Assembly (NCBI RefSeq): GCF_004343035.1 | Contig: NZ_SMCQ01000002.1 | Coordinates: 1 to 64,000, forward strand | Direction: 5' to 3' | Source of the DNA: Longibaculum muris | Lineage (GTDB): Bacteria > Bacillota_I > Bacilli_A > Erysipelotrichales > Coprobacillaceae | Length of the DNA stretch: 64,000 nt | Shown here: positions 42,703 to 50,469 of the stretch, piece by piece | How the letters are laid out: every line of letters starts with the position of its first letter | How positions within the stretch are numbered: the first letter of the stretch is position 1 | Position numbers and translations under genes: made by a program | The notes under the pieces: generated by a model | Databases searched by the model: none | Seen by the model: the letters and a program-made list of their open reading frames with translations, nothing else | Told to the model about the DNA's origin: nothing

Positions 42703-44001
42703 TTAATCATGCTTTTCCTCTACTTCATCATCTTCACTTTCTTCTTCATTTAAAAGTTCTAATTTCAACGATACAATTCTATTCTTATCAATTTCTTGAA
42801 TTGTTAATAAAACATTATCAATTTTTAAGACTTGATTTAATTCTGGACTTCCATTACATTGTCCTAAAACAAGACCACCAATGGATTCAAAATCTTCAGA
42901 AGAAAACTTTGTTCCACAAGTTTCATTCACTTCATCAATATTTAAACTTCCATCAATTTGATAGATTCCTTCTTCCAATTCAACAATCGAATTTTCAACT
43001 TCATCATATTCATCATCAATTTCACCAACAATTTCTTCAACAATATCCTCAAGTGTTACAATCCCACTCATAACCCCATATTCATCTAAGACAATCGCTA
43101 ATGAAACATGTTCTTTACGCATAGCTTCAAAGACATCAGAAATATGATTAAATTCATAAACAACAAATGTCTCACGCATAAACTCTTTCACATCAAATTT
43201 AGACTTAACAACCTTCGATAACATTAAATCTTTAATATGCAAGACTCCTATAATCTCATCATATGATTCTGAATGAACAGGAATTCGCGAAAATTGACTT
43301 TCTTTGAAAGTTTTCATCAAATCATTATAAGAAACATCATCACCAACACTAACAACATGGATTCTTGGAGTCATGATTTCCTTAATTTCAGTTTCACCAA
43401 ATTCAAACACATTATGAATCATTTCTTTTTCTTCATCTTCCAAGACACCTTCTTCATGAGAAACTGTCACAATCGTTTTTAAATCTTCTTCTGTCATTGT
43501 TGGCCCATTATCACTATCTCCACCTAACAAATGAATAAAGACACTAGAAATCACATTTAACACCGCAACAACAGGTGTACATATAATTGTTACAAGTTTA
43601 ATAAAACGACAAACTCCAAAAGAAATCGATTCAGCATTTTTAGTTGCTAATGATTTAGGTGTAATTTCCCCAAATATTAAAATAGCCAAAGTGACAATCC
43701 CAGTTGCAATCGCAACCCCTGTCCCTTCATTACCAAAAATAGAAATCACAAACGAAGTTGTTAATGATGAAGCACCAATATTAACCAAGTTATTACCCAC
43801 TAATATTGAGCTTAATAAACGCTCTTGATCATCAAGTAAAGCATCAACAATCTTGGCTTTCTTATTATCATCTTCTTCAGCTAATGTTCTGACTCTGATT
43901 TTATTGACTGCCATAAACGCAGTCTCACTCATCGAAAACAACGCTGACATAGCAATTAATAAAATAAATAAAAAAATCATAACTATCTGACTCGAGTCCA
44001 T
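42703..44001 (-). CDS. CorC/HlyC family (CNNM-CBS) membrane transporter-like protein
   Basis: 432-residue protein of the hemolysin C/CorC group linked to Mg2+/Co2+ export. It has a DUF21 (CNNM) membrane domain at about 1-190 with LFSMSETAFMAVNKIRVRTL and FGEITPKSLATKNAE, a pair of CBS domains at about 205-325 (IMTPRIHVVSV; ...DEYGVMSGIVTLEDIVEEIVGEI), and a C-terminal CorC/HlyC domain ending in an acidic tail. All parts are complete. It is on the same strand as the YihY gene, 38 bp upstream of that start. Confidence 0.9.
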   Translation of the reverse strand: MDSSQIVMIFLFILLIAMSALFSMSETAFMAVNKIRVRTLAEEDDNKKAKIVDALLDDQERLLSSILVGNNLVNIGASSLTTSFVISIFGNEGTGVAIATGIVTLAILIFGEITPKSLATKNAESISFGVCRFIKLVTIICTPVVAVLNVISSVFIHLLGGDSDNGPTMTEEDLKTIVTVSHEEGVLEDEEKEMIHNVFEFGETEIKEIMTPRIHVVSVGDDVSYNDLMKTFKESQFSRIPVHSESYDEIIGVLHIKDLMLSKVVKSKFDVKEFMRETFVVYEFNHISDVFEAMRKEHVSLAIVLDEYGVMSGIVTLEDIVEEIVGEIDDEYDEVENSIVELEEGIYQIDGSLNIDEVNETCGTKFSSEDFESIGGLVLGQCNGSPELNQVLKIDNVLLTIQEIDKNRIVSLKLELLNEEESEDDEVEEKHD

Positions 44002-44144
44002 CTATAAAAATTCTCCTTATATCTAAATTTATTCAATATTAATATAAAATGAAAGAATTGTCAAATTCTTCATACGATTACATATATAATAGTATAATCA
44101 ATTTTTATGATTTATCAATAACAAAAATAATTTTAGGAGGAAAT

Positions 44145-44819
44145 ATGCGAAAAATTGCCATAACATTACGAAAAAAGGATGATAATATGACCTTCTTTAT
44201 GAATCAAACCTATTTTCTTTGGTTATTACCATACTTTAATATTGAACTTGTTGTTCCTAGAGGTAATCACCAATATAAAGATATTGTTGAACGTAATGAT
44301 TTATTATTGATTTGTGGTGGTAATGATATCAACCCATTTTATTATCACCAAAAAAATCATCCCTCAAACACAATAGAAGATCCATTAATAGAAACTATGG
44401 ATTTTGCCTTATTACAACAATTCTATCATGCTCATAAACCTATTATTGGGATTTGCCGAGGGATTCAAGTCATCAATGTCTTTTTTAAAGGAACCCTCTT
44501 TCAAGATATCCCTTCAATTTCTCAAGTCGTCAATCATTCTCATACCCATCATCAAATAAAAGTTATAGACAAGACTTTTTTAGCAAAATATTTTCCTCAT
44601 CAATCCCAAGTCAATTCTTTCCACCACCAAAACATTGATAATGTTTCACCTTTATTTCATATCAATGCAATCAGTGAAGATGGTTTTATTGAAGGCATTG
44701 AAAATCATCAAATTATTGCTGTTCAATGGCATCCAGAAAGAATGGATAAGAACTATCAAGAAACATTTATTCATATGATTATTGATTTTATTGATCAAAA
44801 CAAAACATCTGATGATTAA
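44145..44819 (+). CDS. Class I glutamine amidotransferase-like hydrolase (peptidase C26)
   Basis: Gamma-glutamyl-gamma-aminobutyrate hydrolase-like protein (PuuD group), 224 residues. The catalytic Cys is in IIGICRGIQVINVFF and the His-Glu pair in IAVQWHPERMDKN. Early segments VPRGN and LLICGGNDINP fit the family. The start MRKIAITL follows AGGAGG; a longer frame of 32 codons upstream is A/T-rich leader. Substrate is probably a gamma-glutamyl amide, not further predictable. Its stop overlaps that of a convergent small gene. Confidence 0.88.
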   Translation: MRKIAITLRKKDDNMTFFMNQTYFLWLLPYFNIELVVPRGNHQYKDIVERNDLLLICGGNDINPFYYHQKNHPSNTIEDPLIETMDFALLQQFYHAHKPIIGICRGIQVINVFFKGTLFQDIPSISQVVNHSHTHHQIKVIDKTFLAKYFPHQSQVNSFHHQNIDNVSPLFHINAISEDGFIEGIENHQIIAVQWHPERMDKNYQETFIHMIIDFIDQNKTSDD

Positions 44820-44833
44820 TTCTCAGATGTTTT
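44802..44833. terminator. Bidirectional terminator
   Basis: AAAACATCTGA (44802-44812) pairs with TCAGATGTTTT (44823-44833) around the overlapping stop codons of the convergent genes. Confidence 0.85.
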
Positions 44834-44974
44834 TTCTTCTTGATGACTTAAAACTTCCATCAATTGTTTATGTTGTTTTCTTCTTTGTACAAGAAATAAG
44901 ATTGGAAAAGTTACACTACATGCAGCTATAATTCCTAAAAAAGCCATAATTAATGTTTGATTAATGAGTTCCAT
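44816..44974 (-). CDS. Small single-pass membrane protein
   Basis: 52 residues, starting MELINQTLIMAFLG with AAAGGAAGTG upstream. One hydrophobic helix spans about 7-29, followed by a basic RRKQHKQ stretch and an acidic tail. Not recognised. A possible upstream extension of 22 codons lacks a ribosome site. It lies between fucO and the class I amidotransferase gene. Confidence 0.6.
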   Translation of the reverse strand: MELINQTLIMAFLGIIAACSVTFPILFLVQRRKQHKQLMEVLSHQEEKTSEN

Positions 44975-45024
44975 ACTTCCACTTCCTTTTGTGAAAGTAT
45001 TATAACATAGTTTTACCAATAAGC

Positions 45025-45053
45025 AAAACAGATAAGACAATGTCTTATCTGTT
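45025..45053 (-). terminator. Terminator of fucO
   Basis: AACAGATAAGA (45027-45037) pairs with TCTTATCTGTT (45043-45053), followed by four U on the minus strand. Confidence 0.8.
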
Positions 45054-45060
45054 AGCTCTA

Positions 45061-46206
45061 TTATAATAATGATTGATAAAGTTCTTTGATTTCTTCAACA
45101 CTTGTCTCTCTAGGGTTTCCTGGACGACAAGCATCTGCATAAGCTGATTCACTTAAGAAATCTAAATCTTCCGCTTTAACAATATCTTTTAAGTCAGTTG
45201 GAATACCAACATCTTGAGATAATTTTTTTACTGCATCAATAGCTGCTTGACGATATGTTTCTTGATCCATACCAGTTGTATCAACTCCCATAGCTTCAGC
45301 AATATCTTTATATTTTGTTCCTGTTGCAGGAGCATTGTAGGCCATAACTGTTGGTAAGATAATCGCATTAGCAACACCATGAGGTGTATCATATAAAGCT
45401 CCTAATGGATGAGCCATTGAGTGAACAATTCCTAATCCAACATTAGAGAATCCCATTCCAGCAATATATTGACCTAATGCCATACCTTCTCTACCTTCAG
45501 GTGTATTTTCAACTGCTCCTCTTAAATGTTTAGCAATTAATTCAATAGCTTTTAAATGGAACATATCACTCATTTCCCAAGCTCCAGCTGTAATATAACC
45601 TTCAATTGCATGAGTTAATGCATCCATACCAGTTGCTGCAGTTAATCCTTTAGGCATAGATGACATCATATCTGGATCAACAAATGCAACGATTGGTAAA
45701 TCATGAGGATCTACACATACCATTTTACGATCTTTTTGAGCATCAGTAATCACATAGTTAATTGTTACTTCAGCAGCAGTTCCAGCAGTTGTTGGTACAG
45801 CTAAGATTGGTGTACAAGGATTCTTAGTATCAGCCACCCCTTCAAGACTTCTGACATCAGCAAATTCAGGGTTTTTATCAATAATTCCAATCGCTTTAGC
45901 AGTATCCATTGAAGAACCTCCACCAATTGCAATCATATAATCAGCTTTCGCATCTTGTAAAAATTTTACACCATGTTGAACATTTTCAATTGTTGGATTG
46001 GCTTTAATATCAGAATAAATCACATATTCTAAACCAGCTTCATCTAATAAATCAGTCACTTTTTTTGTCACACCAAATTTAATCAAATCAGGATCAGAAC
46101 ATACCATTGCTTTATGAAATCCTCTTGCTTTCACTTCATTAGGGATTTCTTGAATTGCTCCACTTCCATGATAACTTGTTTCATTTAAAATAAATCTGTT
46201 TGCCAT
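45061..46206 (-). CDS. fucO: Lactaldehyde reductase / iron-containing alcohol dehydrogenase FucO
   Basis: NADH-dependent group III alcohol dehydrogenase that reduces lactaldehyde to 1,2-propanediol. The 381-residue protein is close to E. coli FucO over its length: opening MANRFILNET, cofactor loop IAIGGGSSMDTAKAIGI, NPEFADVRSLEG, PTTAGTAAEVTINYVITD, and the metal ligands D and H in GMDALTHAIEGY, HSMAHPLGA and DTPHGVANA. It is monocistronic with GGAGG before the ATG. No fucose or rhamnose genes are adjacent, so general redox balancing is also possible. A Rex-like site overlaps its promoter. Confidence 0.9.
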   Translation of the reverse strand: MANRFILNETSYHGSGAIQEIPNEVKARGFHKAMVCSDPDLIKFGVTKKVTDLLDEAGLEYVIYSDIKANPTIENVQHGVKFLQDAKADYMIAIGGGSSMDTAKAIGIIDKNPEFADVRSLEGVADTKNPCTPILAVPTTAGTAAEVTINYVITDAQKDRKMVCVDPHDLPIVAFVDPDMMSSMPKGLTAATGMDALTHAIEGYITAGAWEMSDMFHLKAIELIAKHLRGAVENTPEGREGMALGQYIAGMGFSNVGLGIVHSMAHPLGALYDTPHGVANAIILPTVMAYNAPATGTKYKDIAEAMGVDTTGMDQETYRQAAIDAVKKLSQDVGIPTDLKDIVKAEDLDFLSESAYADACRPGNPRETSVEEIKELYQSLL

Positions 46207-46243
46207 AATATTTTTTCCTCCATTTGTGAATTTCTATAAATTT

Positions 46244-46272
46244 ATTTTAGATTCTTGTGAAAATAAAAACAA
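46244..46272 (-). promoter_or_regulatory. fucO promoter with Rex-like operator
   Basis: Minus-strand TTGTTT (46267-46272) and TAAAAT (46244-46249) are 17 bp apart. The -35 begins TTGTTTT-TATT-TTCACAA (46255-46272), which has one perfect Rex half-site and one degenerate half. Confidence 0.5.
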
Positions 46273-46298
46273 GTGACAAACACTTCCATTTGTCACTT
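46271..46298 (-). terminator. Hairpin terminator upstream of fucO
   Basis: AAGTGACAAA (46271-46280) pairs with TTTGTCACTT (46289-46298). On the minus strand a GTTTTTATTTT tract follows. It would end transcripts coming from the 46.3-47.6 kb side and touches the fucO -35. Confidence 0.65.
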
Positions 46299-46308
46299 TT
46301 CAAATTCA

Positions 46309-46416
46309 TTATTTGTTTGTAAGAGTTATTTGACAACGTTTTTTATAAAACGCAATGCCTTAACCAATTGCTTTTCTATGTTCATCATTTTCTATTCCTA
46401 TTGGTATCTTTTTCAT
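46309..46416 (-). pseudogene. Possible remnant of an AAA-ATPase-like/PDDEXK gene
   Basis: A frame opens with ATG at 46416 after AAAGG, encodes MKKIPIGIENDEHRKAIG, meets TAA (46360-46362), and continues in frame as GIAFYKKRCQITLTNK to a second TAA. MKKIPIGIEN resembles the N terminus, and GIAFYKKRC the extreme C terminus, of the abundant 'AAA-ATPase-like' proteins with PDDEXK tails. That suggests an internally deleted relic ending at the hairpin 46271-46298. The match is short and may be chance. Confidence 0.3.
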
Positions 46417-46677
46417 GATGATATGCCTTTCATTTTCTTATATTATACTACTTTATTCAGTACAAGAAACATATAACTTTCATTTCAATAATAAGTTTTT
46501 TTACATATCTTTACAATCTATTCTTTTTCTATCGCTATTGTGCCATTCTAATATCTAAAACCTTAATAGATAATTTAGAAAAACAGTTAAAAATAACTAT
46601 ATAAAAATTATTTTAATCTAACTAATTTGTATATCATAATATTTCTATTGTTTAAGCCAGATATTCATTTTCTAAAA
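46417..46677. other. AT-rich intergenic stretch without a recognisable gene
   Basis: Very AT-rich. On the minus strand a TATAAT is present (about 46440-46445) that could drive the possible gene remnant downstream. No convincing reading frame or structured RNA was found in the rest. It separates the 126-residue hypothetical gene from the remnant and fucO. Confidence 0.4.
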
Positions 46678-47058
46678 TCATTCTTTCTTTTCATCTTCAA
46701 AAGGTTCTAATCCCATTTCTTCCCAAGTTATACCATACGCTGCTCCACCGCTCGTATATCCAGCAATATAATAAAAGTATTCATTCTGTTCAATAGCTTC
46801 CATCTCCTGATGATTTCTGTTTTTCTTTTTAATTTGCCTTTCCTCATGTTTTTTTAGCCTTCTTTTTTCTTTTTCAATTTCTTCTAGTGTAAGTTGAACA
46901 CCTAAACTCTGTAATTCATCAATAGCTTTTAAACCATCCACCTTAAATTTTTTTCTATAACTTCTAATCATATTCACTGATTCATCTTTATTAATTTCAT
47001 TTATCCAAGTTATAGCCATCACTTTTCGTTTTGAAAACGGTATTTTCTTCTTTTTCAT
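46678..47058 (-). CDS. Hypothetical protein, highly charged
   Basis: 126 residues, not assigned to a family. The N-terminal two thirds are very basic and helical (KKKKIPFSKRK; EEIEKEKRRLKKHEERQIKKKNR), the end is compact and distinctive: EYFYYIAGYTSGGAAYGITW followed by an acidic tail. This last motif recalls small conserved proteins of gut Bacillota without known role. It overlaps the TetR gene stop by four bases (ATGA), so the two are coupled and may act together, for example as target or partner of the regulator. Confidence 0.6.
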   Translation of the reverse strand: MKKKKIPFSKRKVMAITWINEINKDESVNMIRSYRKKFKVDGLKAIDELQSLGVQLTLEEIEKEKRRLKKHEERQIKKKNRNHQEMEAIEQNEYFYYIAGYTSGGAAYGITWEEMGLEPFEDEKKE

Positions 47059-47603
47059 CGTAAATCCGATAACAAATCTTCTAATTTTGGTGGTAAAGCA
47101 TCAATTAATAAATCAGCAATCATTTCAGGTGATTCTTTCATCCCTCGAATCGCCCATTCAACAGTCATAGTAATAGAACCATGACAATACATTTTAAGCA
47201 AAAACATAATATCTTCTGGAATATCACCAATTTTATTATGGATAATTTGTTTATAAAATTCTAAGATACATTGATAATCATAATTTTCAACATTGTTATA
47301 GTCTTTAGATTGAAAAGCCTGCATAAAAAAGATTTGATCATTTAACAAGAATGTAAACTTCTTAACTAACCCTTCTTTTAATGTTGATGAATTACCAATT
47401 TGACGAAAAGATTTATCCGCTAGTTTTTCAAAATACCAATTAACTAAATCATATTTATCTTGAAAATAACGATAAAAAGTTTGTCTTGTCATCCCACTAT
47501 GCTTAACAATATCAGTCACTGTTATTTTATCTAAAGGTTGTTTTGCCATTAAATCTTTAATACTTTGAGCAAAAATATATTTTGTTTGATCATGTTCATT
47601 CAT
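47055..47603 (-). CDS. TetR family regulator (DhaS-like)
   Basis: 182-residue regulator. The helix-turn-helix is clear: LDKITVTDIVKHSGMTRQTFYRYFQDKYDLVNWYF, the pattern typical of the DhaS-type TetR subgroup with its TetR_C_8-like ligand domain. The start at 47603 is chosen by spacing to AAGGGGTGA; an ATG two codons earlier sits too close. The promoter is consensus-like. The only cotranscribed gene is the hypothetical downstream, so its target and ligand are unknown. Confidence 0.87.
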   Translation of the reverse strand: MNEHDQTKYIFAQSIKDLMAKQPLDKITVTDIVKHSGMTRQTFYRYFQDKYDLVNWYFEKLADKSFRQIGNSSTLKEGLVKKFTFLLNDQIFFMQAFQSKDYNNVENYDYQCILEFYKQIIHNKIGDIPEDIMFLLKMYCHGSITMTVEWAIRGMKESPEMIADLLIDALPPKLEDLLSDLR

Positions 47604-47624
47604 CCCCATTCACCCCTTTTTCCC

Positions 47625-47653
47625 ATTATAAAAGAAATCAAAATATGTGACAA
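47625..47653 (-). promoter_or_regulatory. Promoter of the TetR operon
   Basis: Minus-strand TTGTCA (47648-47653) and TATAAT (47625-47630) are 17 bp apart, directly next to the terminator of the upstream cyclase gene. Confidence 0.75.
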
Positions 47654-47654
47654 G

Positions 47655-47677
47655 AAAAAAGTAGCCTGATGGCTACT
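47655..47677 (-). terminator. Terminator of the diguanylate cyclase gene
   Basis: AGTAGCC (47660-47666) pairs with GGCTACT (47671-47677), loop TGAT, followed by six U on the minus strand. Confidence 0.85.
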
Positions 47678-48650
47678 CTCCATGACATATTTGGCATTTT
47701 CCTTGTTTTTTTGCACTATACAAATAATGATCACATCTTTCAATCAATTCATGAATAGTTTCATCCTGAATAGTTGCAATGCCTAAACTCAAATGGACTG
47801 AATCATGAAATGTCTCAAGTAATATCTTTTGATTATCAAAAGCTTCTTTAATATTTTTGGCAATTTCAATGGCTTCATTATAGTTAGATTGAGGTAAAAT
47901 AACTAAAAACTCATCTCCCCCAAAACGACATGGTAACATATTGGTATAAAGAAGATGTTGAATATTCTTTAAAATATTTCCAACATAAACAATGACTTCA
48001 TCACCGACATTATGACCATACGTATCATTAATAACTTTAAAATCATCTAAATCTAAAAGAATAATTGAAAAGTCTTGTTTATTTTTTTGATATTCATTAT
48101 ATAATGAATTTAATTGTGCTCGAATAAAACGTTTATTATATAAACCACTCAATGCATCCTGAGTGTTTTCAATCGTTAATTCTTGATTAAGTTTTGTCAG
48201 TAATGTATTCTTTTCAATATTCTCTCTTACAATTGATACATCTTGTGACACATCTTCTGTCACAACAAAAACTCCTACACATTCTTTTTGAGCATTCAAA
48301 AGCGGATATTTGCGTGTATGGGCTACTTTAGTATAACCTCTTGCATCCTGTCCTTCGGTTTCAAATATATGCAATGGTTTCTTGGTTTTTATAACATTTT
48401 GTTCATCTTCATAGGCTTGTTTAGCATGCTTTGGAAAAAGAGGAAATAAATCAAAATCAGTTTTTCCAATGACTGAATCTGGTTGATCTTTAAATTCAGG
48501 ATGTTTTGAGTAAAATTGTTGATTAACATAAAGAATACGACTATGAATATCTTTAAATACAAAAACATATGGCATATCTGATGTTACAATTGCTTCTAGA
48601 ACTTGATTTGCGTCTATTCCTAAACGTTGCATGATTTCTTGAAACTCCAT
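47673..48650 (-). CDS. PAS-GGDEF diguanylate cyclase
   Basis: Makes cyclic di-GMP from two GTP. The 325-residue soluble protein has a PAS domain at about 18-135 (MPYVFVFKDIHSRILYVN ... VGVFVVTEDV) and a GGDEF domain at about 165-325 with DALSGLYNKRF, LLDLDDFKVINDTYGHNVGDE and an intact GGDEF at 244-248. No RxxD inhibitory site is present at the usual five residues upstream. No membrane helices, so it senses a cytosolic cue. The ATG at 48650 follows AGGTGAT. No other c-di-GMP gene is in the window. Confidence 0.93.
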   Translation of the reverse strand: MEFQEIMQRLGIDANQVLEAIVTSDMPYVFVFKDIHSRILYVNQQFYSKHPEFKDQPDSVIGKTDFDLFPLFPKHAKQAYEDEQNVIKTKKPLHIFETEGQDARGYTKVAHTRKYPLLNAQKECVGVFVVTEDVSQDVSIVRENIEKNTLLTKLNQELTIENTQDALSGLYNKRFIRAQLNSLYNEYQKNKQDFSIILLDLDDFKVINDTYGHNVGDEVIVYVGNILKNIQHLLYTNMLPCRFGGDEFLVILPQSNYNEAIEIAKNIKEAFDNQKILLETFHDSVHLSLGIATIQDETIHELIERCDHYLYSAKKQGKCQICHGE

Positions 48651-48747
48651 TTTTATCACCTGTCTTTATTGTAATCGCTTTCTATATAAAAGTAAATATG
48701 TTTATCAACTTTACTTATTTGAAAAGCGTCACATATTATATTTCTTA

Positions 48748-48776
48748 TTGTCATATTTATGCAAATTTGTTAAAAT
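48748..48776 (+). promoter_or_regulatory. Promoter of the thioredoxin-fold protein gene
   Basis: TTGTCA (48748-48753) and TAAAAT (48771-48776) are 17 bp apart, with TGn making an extended -10. AGGAGG follows. Confidence 0.8.
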
Positions 48777-48799
48777 AAGACCATTAGGAGGCATAGAGC

Positions 48800-49228
48800 A
48801 TGAAATTTATTAAAAAATTTGCAAAAGAATTAAGTGTTTTTGGGTTAGTTCTTGTTGTTTTTTTAGGTCTTTTTCTTTATCGTCAAGCTACATTTAAAGA
48901 TTATAAAACAATCAAGAAATCTGAACTCACTCAAATGGTTGAGGATAAAAAAGACTTTGTTGTTGTATTAGGTGATTCAAGTGATGCAACAGTTCAAGGT
49001 TATCAATCTATCATGACACAATATACAACTAAAAATCGTAAGACACCTTTCTACTATTTAGATACAAAAGATTTTGATAATTTAGAAAAATATGTAGAAA
49101 AGACTTTTAAAACAAATGTAACTTATCCTACAACTTTTATTATTAAAAAAGGTGAAGTTGTTGCCCAAAAAGAAGGTAGCTTACAATATTATTCATTATA
49201 TGATTTTATCAGAGAAAACTTTTCATAA
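48800..49228 (+). CDS. Membrane-anchored thioredoxin-fold protein without CxxC
   Basis: 142 residues: short basic start, one helix (about 12-28), then an extracytoplasmic thioredoxin-like domain resembling bacteriocin-transport accessory proteins (DFVVVLGDSSDATVQGY; KTNVTYPTTFIIKKGEVVAQKEG with the cis-Pro). Where redox-active members have CxxC, this has Ser-Ser-Asp-Ala and no Cys anywhere. It cannot do disulfide chemistry and may be a chaperone or scaffold. Monocistronic. Confidence 0.7.
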   Translation: MKFIKKFAKELSVFGLVLVVFLGLFLYRQATFKDYKTIKKSELTQMVEDKKDFVVVLGDSSDATVQGYQSIMTQYTTKNRKTPFYYLDTKDFDNLEKYVEKTFKTNVTYPTTFIIKKGEVVAQKEGSLQYYSLYDFIRENFS

Positions 49229-49250
49229 CATGAACACTAATAAGAGCTAA

Positions 49251-49285
49251 AAAAATGTTGCGATATAAATTATCACAACATTTTT
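49251..49285. terminator. Bidirectional terminator
   Basis: A 15-position stem (49251-49265 with 49271-49285) with one mismatch and A/T ends, between the convergent thioredoxin-fold and alr genes. Confidence 0.8.
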
Positions 49286-49286
49286 A

Positions 49287-50390
49287 TTATTGACTAACAT
49301 AAATTTTATCTAAGACTGGTTCATAAATACGTTCAACACGTTCACTAATTAAACAAACAATTTCATATGGAATGGTATCAAGTTCTTTTGCCATTTGTGA
49401 CAAAGGAATATGTTCTCCAAAGATTTCAACTAAATCATGTAAGGCAACAGATTCATCCACTTTGACCATCACTTGATCCATGCATACACGTCCAACAATT
49501 GGATAATAGTGTCCATTAATATAAACCTTTCTTCCTTGATTAGCACGAACAAAACCATCGGCATAACCAATAGGTAGTGTAGCAATGTATTCATCTTCAT
49601 CCGCCTGATAAGTAAAGCCATAACCAATATGTTCACCTTTATGCACTTTTTTAACCATGACAACTTTACTATAAAGTGACATCACCTGCTTTAACTGTAG
49701 ACATTCATCACCCGCCGGATCCACTCCATACATAGCAATTCCAATTCTTGCAATATTTGAACGCGTTTCATGATGATACATCATGGAAGCAGAGTTTTGA
49801 CAATGGATATATTTAAATTGATGATCACCTAATATTTCATAAAACATTGATAATTGATTTTCATAGGCTGCTTTTTGTAAATCATCATCTGCTGTTGCAA
49901 AATGAGTAAAGACACCATCAATTTGAAAAATATCAGTTGAACAAAGTTTTAAAACTTTTTCAAATTCCTCTTTGCTTTTCAAACCAATTCGATTCATTCC
50001 AGTATCAATAGCAATATGCACTTTGATAGGTTTTTGATGATGAAACAGACTTTGTATTTCTTTCATATAATCCAATGAAAATAAAGAAAGACTAATATCA
50101 TATTTCACAACTTTATCTAAATTTTCTAAAGGAATAGCGCCTAATACTAAGATATCTTGTTGAATCCCTAATTTTCTTAAATCAATTGCTTCTTTTAAAG
50201 TTGCTACTCCAAACATTGAAATATGTGGGTTTTCTTTTAAACTATTCGCAACTTCTTTATATCCATGACCATAAGCATTGGCTTTAATAATAGCCATCAT
50301 TGGTTTTTTAACTTTTTGATATAACGTATTCACATTATCTTTTAAATAATCTAATTGAATTCGTGCATACGTATCACGATAATGTGTCAC
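49287..50390 (-). CDS. alr: Alanine racemase
   Basis: PLP enzyme interconverting L- and D-alanine for peptidoglycan. The 367-residue protein has the PLP Lys in MAIIKANAYGHG, the N-terminal barrel segment DTGMNRIGL, FTHFATADD, RIGIAMYG, the catalytic Tyr in GEHIGYGFTY, and VGRVCMDQVMV. The start is GTG at 50390 (MTHYRDTYARIQ) because AAAGGGG lies 7-8 nt upstream; 12 in-frame codons before it contain that site. Monocistronic, convergent with a thioredoxin-fold gene. Confidence 0.95.
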   Translation of the reverse strand: MTHYRDTYARIQLDYLKDNVNTLYQKVKKPMMAIIKANAYGHGYKEVANSLKENPHISMFGVATLKEAIDLRKLGIQQDILVLGAIPLENLDKVVKYDISLSLFSLDYMKEIQSLFHHQKPIKVHIAIDTGMNRIGLKSKEEFEKVLKLCSTDIFQIDGVFTHFATADDDLQKAAYENQLSMFYEILGDHQFKYIHCQNSASMMYHHETRSNIARIGIAMYGVDPAGDECLQLKQVMSLYSKVVMVKKVHKGEHIGYGFTYQADEDEYIATLPIGYADGFVRANQGRKVYINGHYYPIVGRVCMDQVMVKVDESVALHDLVEIFGEHIPLSQMAKELDTIPYEIVCLISERVERIYEPVLDKIYVSQ

Positions 50391-50444
50391 AATAACACCC
50401 CTTTTCAATGTTCTAGTATAGTCCATTCATCTTCCTTTTTCAAG

Positions 50445-50469
50445 AAAAAATAGGGATTCATCCCTATTT
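50445..50469 (-). terminator. Terminator of the LolA-like gene
   Basis: AAATAGGGA (50448-50456) pairs with TCCCTATTT (50461-50469), loop TTCA, followed by A/U-rich tract. Confidence 0.85.

Noticed and set aside
42801-43073. 90-codon plus-strand frame rich in His, Gln and Leu
   Set aside because: It is antisense to the conserved CorC/HlyC gene, has no ribosome site, and its composition mirrors the acidic codons of that gene.
46273-46476. 67-codon plus-strand frame in the gap after fucO
   Set aside because: No ribosome site, begins inside a terminator hairpin, low-complexity aromatic composition.
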